From the NCBI GenBank assembly GCA_947460275.1, contig CANHHZ010000008.1:1-20920 (forward strand): DNA of 20,920 nucleotides, read 5' to 3'. This stretch comes from Sphingobacteriaceae bacterium (lineage in GTDB: Bacteria; Bacteroidota; Bacteroidia; Sphingobacteriales; Sphingobacteriaceae). This document shows positions 1 to 6,385 of this stretch, piece by piece. Position 1 is the stretch's first letter. Every line of letters begins with the position of its first letter. The notes beneath the pieces are model-generated. The model searched no databases and was not told the origin of the DNA. It worked only from the letters and a program-made list of their open reading frames with translations. A program made the translations under genes and the position numbers.

Positions 1-436
1 CAACAAATGGCTACCAGAAAATCCGGGCTATCCCAATCAAGAATTAGGGGGTTTGTTTATGACAGCCGAACAATTAGAGGGTGGTGCTGCTTTGCCTTAC
101 ATGGATGGTCCTGCAGTTTTTAAAAAGGCAGTTGTAAAGTTTCCAGAGGTAATTAAAGAGGCTTTGGCGGCAAATAATTTAACGCCACAGGATTTAGATT
201 TACTGGTGCCGCACCAAGCAAATTTACGCATCAGTCAATATGTGCAGCAATTGCTACAACTGCCAGATGAGAAGGTTTTTAACAACATTCAAAAATATGG
301 CAATACCACTGCCGCATCCGTTCCTATTGCCCTTTGCGAGGCTTGGGAGGCCGGAAAAATTAAAGAAGGTGATTTGGTTTGCTTGGCAGCTTTTGGTTCG
401 GGTTTTACTTGGGCAAGCGCATTGATTAGATGGTAA
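1..436 (+). CDS. fabH: 3-oxoacyl-ACP synthase III (FabH family), C-terminal part
   Basis: This is the 3' portion of a beta-ketoacyl-ACP synthase III; the first complete in-frame codon is at base 2 and the gene starts before the window, so the ATG at 53 is internal. About 144 residues are visible of a usual ~330. The family condenses a short acyl-CoA with malonyl-ACP to start type II fatty acid synthesis in the cytosol. The catalytic His lies in PHQANLRI and the catalytic Asn in YGNTTAAS, and the typical GSGFTWASALIRW ending is present; the active-site Cys would be upstream of the window. Family membership is clear. Bacteroidota often carry several FabH-like paralogs, so assignment to the housekeeping initiator rather than a specialised copy is inference. 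A 110-base AT-rich gap with no clear terminator separates it from the next gene. Confidence 0.86.
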   Translation, partial: NKWLPENPGYPNQELGGLFMTAEQLEGGAALPYMDGPAVFKKAVVKFPEVIKEALAANNLTPQDLDLLVPHQANLRISQYVQQLLQLPDEKVFNNIQKYGNTTAASVPIALCEAWEAGKIKEGDLVCLAAFGSGFTWASALIRW

Positions 437-546
437 TTTTAAACACTTAATGTGTTGTAACATATTCTTTACTAAACACTTTATTTTCAACACTTTGTTT
501 TTAATTAATTTTTTTAATTTCATACAAATAAAAAAACAATTTGTAA

Positions 547-2118
547 ATGGCAATTGATGTTTATGCAGGTACTTTTGGTTCTAAAGAGATAACACATCTA
601 CTCAAAAGGTGTTTGTTTGGAGTTAAAAGGGCTGAGATAAATTCGTTTTTAGGACAAAGTGTTTCAATAGTTGTTGATACTTTGTTACAAGATACTTCGT
701 TGCCCAACCCTCCGGTAAATAATTACAATGATACCAGCTATACTGATCCTGGTATCTTACGCGGGCAAACATGGGTAACTGCACCATTCGGTGATGGAAC
801 GGCCAACTCTAGGCGGATTACTTCACTCAAGTCGTGGTGGATTTTGCAAATGCTCAATCAATCTACTTCTTTAAGAGAGAAAATGGTATTGTTTTGGCAC
901 AATCACTTTGCAACAGAGGCTGATGTAATTGGTGATGCTCGATACCTATATAAGCACAATAATCTTTTAAGAACCTCGGCTTTTGGTAATTTTAAAACCC
1001 TAATTAAACAAATTACCCTAGACCCTGCAATGTTGAGGTATTTGAATGGCTACTTGAATACTAAAACCGCTCCAGATGAAAATTATGGTAGAGAGCTGCA
1101 GGAGCTTTTTACTTTAGGTAAAGGCCCTAATTCTAACTATACAGAAAACGATGTAAAAGCAGCGGCAAAACTATTAACAGGCTACCGATTAGATGCTACG
1201 GCCATAAATTCTTTTTTCGACTCGACCAAACACGATACTACTGACAAACAATTTTCTAGTTTTTATGGCAACAAAATTATTAAAGGACGAACGGGGGTAG
1301 ATGGGGCCAAAGAGCTAGACGACTTGATTGATATGATTTTTGCCCAACAAGAGGTAAGTTTACATTTGTGTCGAAACTTGTATAGGTTTTTTGTTTATTA
1401 TGAGATTGATGCTACTGTAGAACTACAGGTTATTGTTCCTTTAGCCGAAATACTGAGAAATAACAATTATGAAATTAAGCCGGTTTTAAAAGCACTTTTT
1501 ACAAGTAACCATTTTTTCTTACCACAAACCAGGTCTTGTCATATCAAAGCGCCAATTGATTTTATGGTTGGTTTATGTAGAGAGTATGAACTTGTTTTTC
1601 CGCCAGAAACAGACATTGAAAATTATTATTTCATGGGAGATTATTTACGGTCTACGGCTGCTACTATTCAACAAAATTTAGCAGATCCACCCAATGTTTC
1701 TGGTTGGGAAGCTTATTATCAAGCGCCACAATTTTACGAAATTTGGATTAATTCGGATACCCTACCCAAACGCAATGCTTTTACCGATAGAATGATCAAT
1801 ACTGGCTATACTAGAAATGGTAAAAAATTGATGATTGATGCTGTTGCTTATACCAATCAGTTTACAAAGCCCGAAGATCCTAATCTTTTAATTAACGATG
1901 CTCTAGCACATTTATATACGATTGATGTGAGCACCGAAACTAAAAATTTTTTGAAGAGCATTTTACTGAGCAACCAAACCCAAGATTACTATTGGACAGA
2001 TGCTTGGAATAGCTATAAAATGGATCCCGGCAATACAGGCCGACTCACAATTGTTAGCACAAGATTAAAGCAGTTTTATAAATATATCATGAATCTTGAA
2101 GAATACCAACTCTCATGA
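547..2118 (+). CDS. DUF1800 family protein
   Basis: A 523-residue protein of the DUF1800 family, whose biochemical function is not established. Family hallmarks seen are WHNHF (about 117-121), the ENYGRELQELFTLG block (178-191), KLLTGYR (about 208-213) and PPNVSGW (381-387). The start is well fixed: the codon just before the ATG, at 544-546, is an in-frame TAA, so no longer N-terminus exists. The N-terminus is polar and charged, with no signal peptide, lipobox or membrane segment. Its stop overlaps the start of the DUF1501 gene in an ATGA (2115-2118), so the two are very probably translationally coupled. Known context: DUF1800 and DUF1501 genes are commonly paired in many phyla, suggesting a joint role. 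The oddity is that the partner has export signals and this protein has none. Confidence 0.88.
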   Translation: MAIDVYAGTFGSKEITHLLKRCLFGVKRAEINSFLGQSVSIVVDTLLQDTSLPNPPVNNYNDTSYTDPGILRGQTWVTAPFGDGTANSRRITSLKSWWILQMLNQSTSLREKMVLFWHNHFATEADVIGDARYLYKHNNLLRTSAFGNFKTLIKQITLDPAMLRYLNGYLNTKTAPDENYGRELQELFTLGKGPNSNYTENDVKAAAKLLTGYRLDATAINSFFDSTKHDTTDKQFSSFYGNKIIKGRTGVDGAKELDDLIDMIFAQQEVSLHLCRNLYRFFVYYEIDATVELQVIVPLAEILRNNNYEIKPVLKALFTSNHFFLPQTRSCHIKAPIDFMVGLCREYELVFPPETDIENYYFMGDYLRSTAATIQQNLADPPNVSGWEAYYQAPQFYEIWINSDTLPKRNAFTDRMINTGYTRNGKKLMIDAVAYTNQFTKPEDPNLLINDALAHLYTIDVSTETKNFLKSILLSNQTQDYYWTDAWNSYKMDPGNTGRLTIVSTRLKQFYKYIMNLEEYQLS

Positions 2119-3701
2119 AAAGGCGTGAGTTTATAAGCAAGGCATTGCCAGCAGGTGTGGTGCTTCCGTCATTGATCAATGGCTTTTCAGTGAAAGCATT
2201 TGGGGCTTCAAGTTTGTTATCGGCCATTACCTCTGCCAACAACGAAACAGACCATGTTTTGGTAATTATACAGTTGAACGGAGGTAATGATGGGTTAAAC
2301 ATGGTGATCCCTTTGGATCAGTACGACAATTTAAATATAGTAAGGCCAAATATCATATTACCTAAAAACAAAATTTTAAAGTTAGGCGATTATAACACAG
2401 GTATTCATCCAGCCATGACAGGTTTGGATAGGTTATACAAAGAAGGAAAGATGCAGGTGGTACAGTCGGTAGGCTATCCTCAACCTAATTTTAGTCATTT
2501 TAGGGCAACAGACATATGGCATTCAGCTTCCGACTCAAATCAGGTGCTTACCAGCGGATGGGTAGGGAGGTATTTAGCTGACGAATATGCAAATTATCCG
2601 GTAGGCTATCCTAATACAGTAATGCCAGACCCATTGGCTATACAAATAGGCTCCTTTTTATCGCCGGCATTTCAAGGCCCTGCTGTAAATATGGGGATGG
2701 CTATTTCCGATCCAGTAAATTTTTATAATTTGCTAAATGGCATTCAATCTCCAGCACCAAACAACAATGCTGGCAAAGAATTAACCTATATTAGGCAGGT
2801 TTCTCAACAAACCCAACAATATGCAAATGTGATTAAAACAGCTGCTGCTAAGGTAAAATCGCAGGTTACCTATCCAAGTGGAAATAGTTTGGCCGACCAA
2901 TTAAAAATTGTAGCAAGGTTAATTGGCGGAGGCCTTAAAACGCGTATTTATACCGTAAATATTGGTTCTTTTGATACGCACGCCTCTCAAGTAAATACCG
3001 GGGCAACCGAAACTGGTACTCATGCCACGCTGCTTCAGAAACTGAGTGATGCCATTAAGGCATTTATGGATGATTTGACCGTAATGGGTGCTTCTAAAAG
3101 AGTTGTTGGAATGACTTTTTCGGAGTTTGGTAGACGAATAAAATCTAATGCAGGCAACGGAACTGATCATGGTGCCGCTGCTCCATTAATTCTTTTTGGT
3201 GATGCCATACAAAATGGTGTGCTTGGTTCAAACCCCATCATTAGCGCTACAGCCTCGGTAAATGATAATTTGCCCATGCAGTACGATTTTAGATCTGTAT
3301 ATGCAAGCCTACTGTCGCAATGGTTTTGTGTAAGCGCTACTGTTTTACAAAGCGTAATGCTCAAAGATTTTCAGTCGCTACCACTTATTAAAGCGGGTAC
3401 CAATTGCCTATCTACAGATTTATCCATAGCTAACCAGCAAAGCGGACAAACACTGATTTCTAACTACCCTAATCCTTTTACAACGCTTACAACTATTAAG
3501 TATACCTCAAAAGGAGGCCATGTGTTAATACAAATTTTTAATACCATGGGTAAGCTAATCACCACTTTGGTAGATGGAATCAAAGAAAAAGGAGTACACA
3601 CTATTCTTTTCGAAAACCAATTTTATCCTCCAGGAGTTTATTACGCCCGTTTGCAAAATCAAGAGTTGCAACAAGTAAGAAATATGTTAATTGTACGTTA
3701 A
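2115..3701 (+). CDS. DUF1501 family protein with Tat-like signal and T9SS type A tail
   Basis: A 528-residue DUF1501 protein, a family regarded as distantly related to the sulfatase/alkaline phosphatase fold; substrate unknown. The N-terminus MKRREFISKALPAG has a twin-arginine (Tat) signal pattern, followed by a moderately hydrophobic stretch to about residue 31. Family motifs include QLNGGNDGLNMVIP (53-66), FSHFRATDIWHSA (about 127-139), a FDTHASQ motif and a FSEFGRR...NGTDHGAAAP block carrying likely metal-binding residues. The last 80 residues (449-528), starting SNYPNPF and ending in a short hydrophobic strand with a terminal Arg, form a T9SS type A sorting domain. The protein is therefore predicted to reach the periplasm, cross the outer membrane by T9SS and be released or anchored at the surface. 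It overlaps the DUF1800 gene by 4 bases. The exact reaction is unknown. Confidence 0.9.
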   Translation: MKRREFISKALPAGVVLPSLINGFSVKAFGASSLLSAITSANNETDHVLVIIQLNGGNDGLNMVIPLDQYDNLNIVRPNIILPKNKILKLGDYNTGIHPAMTGLDRLYKEGKMQVVQSVGYPQPNFSHFRATDIWHSASDSNQVLTSGWVGRYLADEYANYPVGYPNTVMPDPLAIQIGSFLSPAFQGPAVNMGMAISDPVNFYNLLNGIQSPAPNNNAGKELTYIRQVSQQTQQYANVIKTAAAKVKSQVTYPSGNSLADQLKIVARLIGGGLKTRIYTVNIGSFDTHASQVNTGATETGTHATLLQKLSDAIKAFMDDLTVMGASKRVVGMTFSEFGRRIKSNAGNGTDHGAAAPLILFGDAIQNGVLGSNPIISATASVNDNLPMQYDFRSVYASLLSQWFCVSATVLQSVMLKDFQSLPLIKAGTNCLSTDLSIANQQSGQTLISNYPNPFTTLTTIKYTSKGGHVLIQIFNTMGKLITTLVDGIKEKGVHTILFENQFYPPGVYYARLQNQELQQVRNMLIVR

Positions 3702-3705
3702 AAAT

Positions 3706-3738
3706 AAGTTGTAATTTGTAGCTTATAAATTGTAAGTT
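3706..3738. repeat. Imperfect 12-base direct repeat with 21-base period
   Basis: AAGTTGTAATTT (3706-3717) is repeated as AAATTGTAAGTT (3727-3738), with 10 of 12 positions identical and starts exactly 21 bases apart. It fills nearly the whole 42-base gap between the DUF1501 stop and the DUF2027-Smr start. Two helical turns of spacing would suit a dimeric regulator, but an AT-rich slippage remnant is just as possible. Confidence 0.35.
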
Positions 3739-3743
3739 AGGCT

Positions 3744-4688
3744 ATGTTTAAACTAGGTGATTTTGTTCGTTTTGTAGACGAAAAAAGAGAAGGATACGTT
3801 ACTCGAATTATTGATCACCAAACTTTGGGCGTTACCGATACCGATGGATTTGAAATCCCGGTAACCATAAGTAATTTAACCTATGTGCACGGCCATAGTT
3901 CAAATGCTATTATTGCACAAAGCGATGATCAAATTGTAAAAGCAGACGAAATTTTTAAAGAAACAGGAATATTTTTAGCTGTGGCCGAAGATTCAAAGGC
4001 AAATGCTGTTGCTCATTTTTTTATCCTAAATTCCACTTCTTATCAGTTGTTGCTTACCCTAAAAACAGATGAAAAAGGAAAGTATAAAGGCGAATTTGCC
4101 AGTATTATTCAACCTCAAGCTCACGCCCAAATTTTTAGTGCTAATTTAAGTGATTTACAAATTTGGCCTGAGTTTGTGTTTCAGGCTTTGTATTTTAGTA
4201 CTGCCAATACCAAACCAGTATTGCCACTCCATTTTAGCAAAAAATTTAAGGGCAAAGATTTTAGTGGAGCAAAAAAGATGGTTTCTGAAATCAATAAATA
4301 TGCCTGGTTGATACAATTAGATGAGCCAGTGCCACTTATTGATGCACAAAAACTCAAAGAAAGTTTTTTTAGGGGCGAAACACCGCAACTTAAAGTAGAT
4401 AAACCACCATTGGAAATTGATTTACATATTGATAAAATACGAGAGGACTATCATTTTCTGGAGCAGAGTGAAATGATAAATATTCAGGTGGCTTATTTTC
4501 AGCAAATGCTAGATTCGGCTATTGTACACCAAATGCAGAGTATAATTTTTATACATGGTGTTGGTAATGGTACCTTGAGACACCATATCCATAAAACGAT
4601 AAGCAAGCACCCACAGGTAAGAACTTTTATGGATGCTCGTAAAGAAAAATTTGGTTTTGGGGCAACCGAAGTTTTTTTTAAAGTATAA
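3744..4688 (+). CDS. DUF2027 domain protein with C-terminal Smr domain
   Basis: A 314-residue cytosolic protein. Residues 1-50 form a small beta-rich start (LGDFVRFVDE...GYVTRI) typical of the Bacteroidota DUF2027 architecture; the middle (about 70-210) is a second beta-rich domain. The C-terminus (about 223-314) is an Smr (small MutS-related) domain, with an LDLH-like motif IDLHI (225-229), the HGxG loop HGVGNGTLR (271-279) and the final FGFGATEVFF strand. Smr domains of MutS2 and other proteins bind or nick nucleic acids, including roles in collided-ribosome mRNA cleavage; which of these applies here is not known. There is no signal peptide. It lies 42 bases after the DUF1501 gene, with a direct repeat in the gap, and its stop is 1 base from the convergent reductase stop. 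Confidence 0.88.
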   Translation: MFKLGDFVRFVDEKREGYVTRIIDHQTLGVTDTDGFEIPVTISNLTYVHGHSSNAIIAQSDDQIVKADEIFKETGIFLAVAEDSKANAVAHFFILNSTSYQLLLTLKTDEKGKYKGEFASIIQPQAHAQIFSANLSDLQIWPEFVFQALYFSTANTKPVLPLHFSKKFKGKDFSGAKKMVSEINKYAWLIQLDEPVPLIDAQKLKESFFRGETPQLKVDKPPLEIDLHIDKIREDYHFLEQSEMINIQVAYFQQMLDSAIVHQMQSIIFIHGVGNGTLRHHIHKTISKHPQVRTFMDARKEKFGFGATEVFFKV

Positions 4689-4689
4689 A

Positions 4690-5565
4690 TTAACTTCCTT
4701 TTGCCGCTCTTGTCATTTGTTCAAGCATATCCCACATTTCGTTCGGAATGGCTTCTAAACCATTCATTTGTCCGGCACCTTGTAGCCATTCTCCGCCGTC
4801 AATAGTGATTACTTCGCCATTAATGTAGCCCGAAAAATCGCTAATTAAAAATGCGGCTAAGTTTGCTAATTCTTGGTTTTCGCCCACTCTTTTCAAAGGC
4901 ACACGTTTTTTAAAGTCGAATTTTTCTGCTAAATTACCTGGTAATAACCTATCCCAAGCCCCTTTTGTAGGGAAAGGGCCAGGTGCAATGGCGTTGCTAC
5001 GAATGCCGTACTTACCCCATTCTACCGCTAAAGAGCGTGTCATGGCCAAAACTCCGCCTTTTGCACATGCTGAGGGCACCACATAGGCCGAGCCTGTAAA
5101 GGCATAAGTGGTTACGATGTTTAAAATACTTGCAGGTTGTTTTGCTGCAATCCAATGTTTGCCAAAGGCGAGGGTACAATTTACACTGCCTTTTAATACA
5201 ATGTCAATAATGCTCGAAAAAGCATTTGCGGATAAACGCTCAGTTGGCGAAATGAAGTTGCCGGCCGCATTGTTTACCAAACCATCAACTTTGCCAAATT
5301 TTTCGATGGTTTTTGCTAAAACATTTTCTACTTGGGCATAATCTCTTACATCACATTGTACGGCCAAAACCTGTCCGCCTGTTTCGGTAGCCATTTCGGT
5401 AGCCGTTTTTTGTAAAACTTCTAACTTACGACTGGTAATTACCAAATTAGCGCCTAATTTTAAAAAATAGGTGCCCATAGCTTTTCCAAGTCCAGTTCCG
5501 CCACCTGTTACCACTATTGTTTTGCCTTTTAAGGCATCGTCTCTTAACATCGGTTGATTATACAT
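4690..5565 (-). CDS. 2,4-dienoyl-CoA reductase (SDR type, DECR-like)
   Basis: A 291-residue short-chain dehydrogenase resembling the mitochondrial/peroxisomal 2,4-dienoyl-CoA reductases, which use NADPH to reduce dienoyl-CoA formed when unsaturated fatty acids with even-position double bonds are degraded. The Rossmann motif is TGGGTGLG (20-27) and the NNAAGNF block is at 98-104. The active site is the DECR kind: the classical Tyr of YxxxK is a Ser (S165, K169) and Tyr154 lies 11 residues earlier, matching the Tyr199/Ser210/Lys214 spacing of human DECR1. The PSACAKGGV, VEWGKYGIR, PGPFPTKGA and ELANLAAFL stretches also match that family. It follows the enoyl-CoA isomerase gene by 50 bases on the same strand, supporting this specific role over a generic SDR. 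E. coli FadH is an unrelated flavoprotein doing the same job. Confidence 0.85.
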   Translation of the reverse strand: MYNQPMLRDDALKGKTIVVTGGGTGLGKAMGTYFLKLGANLVITSRKLEVLQKTATEMATETGGQVLAVQCDVRDYAQVENVLAKTIEKFGKVDGLVNNAAGNFISPTERLSANAFSSIIDIVLKGSVNCTLAFGKHWIAAKQPASILNIVTTYAFTGSAYVVPSACAKGGVLAMTRSLAVEWGKYGIRSNAIAPGPFPTKGAWDRLLPGNLAEKFDFKKRVPLKRVGENQELANLAAFLISDFSGYINGEVITIDGGEWLQGAGQMNGLEAIPNEMWDMLEQMTRAAKGS

Positions 5566-5615
5566 TTTAATCGTATTTAGTATTTAGAAAAGCTGTACCT
5601 AAAACGTACAACTTA

Positions 5616-6380
5616 TTAGGCTTTCTTTTGCAAACTATCTATTATTGTTTTTAAAATGGCTCTTGTACTTGGTGCCCACCACTGTTTGAGCATAATTTCT
5701 AAATCAGCGCTTTGATCTGATTGGGTAATACCTATCAATTCGCGGCGTATATTTTGTTTACTTTGCTGCCAGGTATTTCTTTCGAAAGCCATATATTTTT
5801 TAGCATGTCTTTCTGCTGCGGTTAATATACTATCGGCGCTTACTACTTCGTCAACCAATCCAATGGTTAAAGCTTCATCTGGGTTAAACAATTTTCCTTC
5901 CAACAAACTACGGCTTGCGGCTGCTTTACCTAACCAAAAGGCATATAGATGAAAAATACTGTTAGGAACGATGATACCTACTGGCACTTCGTTTAAACCA
6001 ATAATGTACCTACCTTTTGCCATTACTCGAGCATCGCAAGCTAAGGCAATTACACAGCCACCGGCAGGGCTATGGCCATTTATAGCCGCAATTAATGGTT
6101 TTTTAAATGCAGTGATTTTAGCTAAAAAATTTAAAAATAAGTGCCAAAAGCTTTGGGCCTCGTCTTCGTTGTAGTTGTAAAGTTCAATCAAATCTAATCC
6201 TGCCGAAAAAAAATGATCTTTTCCGGTTATAATTGCTGCACTAATATTATCCTCATTTTCTATATTGTGCAAAATATCGGTTAATTCAGTAACCAGTTCT
6301 CGGTTTAACGAGTTGGATTTTCCTCTAGATAAGCAAATAATCGCAATGCGATCTTTTATGGTAACATTTATGGTGTTCAT
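5616..6380 (-). CDS. Delta3,delta2-enoyl-CoA isomerase (crotonase family)
   Basis: A 254-residue crotonase-fold enzyme. The oxyanion-hole segments are FFSAGLDL (about 57-64) and NGHSPAGGCVIAL (101-113). Of the two catalytic glutamates of enoyl-CoA hydratase, the first is present (E131 in GLNEVPVGI) but the second is Arg (R157 in GKAAASRSLLEG). Loss of the second Glu, together with the GLNE...GII..P pattern and the LF.P.EAL.IGLVDEVV run, matches mitochondrial-type delta3,delta2-enoyl-CoA isomerase (ECI1/DCI), which moves cis/trans-3 double bonds to trans-2 for beta-oxidation. With the adjacent dienoyl-CoA reductase it makes a coherent unsaturated-fatty-acid module. Its start is only 5 bases after the stop of the 812-residue surface protein, so it probably belongs to that transcript. 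A different crotonase activity cannot be fully excluded. Confidence 0.82.
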   Translation of the reverse strand: MNTINVTIKDRIAIICLSRGKSNSLNRELVTELTDILHNIENEDNISAAIITGKDHFFSAGLDLIELYNYNEDEAQSFWHLFLNFLAKITAFKKPLIAAINGHSPAGGCVIALACDARVMAKGRYIIGLNEVPVGIIVPNSIFHLYAFWLGKAAASRSLLEGKLFNPDEALTIGLVDEVVSADSILTAAERHAKKYMAFERNTWQQSKQNIRRELIGITQSDQSADLEIMLKQWWAPSTRAILKTIIDSLQKKA

Positions 6381-6385
6381 TTTCG

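Noticed and set aside
53..436. ATG at 53 as the start of a small FabH-like gene
   Set aside because: The frame is open and FabH-like back to base 2, so the ATG is internal to a gene cut by the window edge.
442..456. AACAC-TTAAT-GTGTT hairpin after the FabH gene as a terminator
   Set aside because: The stem is only 5 pairs with no T-run directly following; too weak to call.
254..553. Minus-strand open frame of 99 codons across the end of the FabH gene
   Set aside because: It lies antisense to a clearly coding region, has a composition typical of shadow frames, and resembles no family I know.
5594..5610. TGTAC/GTACA inverted repeat between isomerase and reductase genes
   Set aside because: A 5-base arm with 7-base loop in AT-rich DNA is expected by chance; no T-run follows. 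The nearby 7-base tandem GTATTTA (5573-5586) is likewise too short to interpret.
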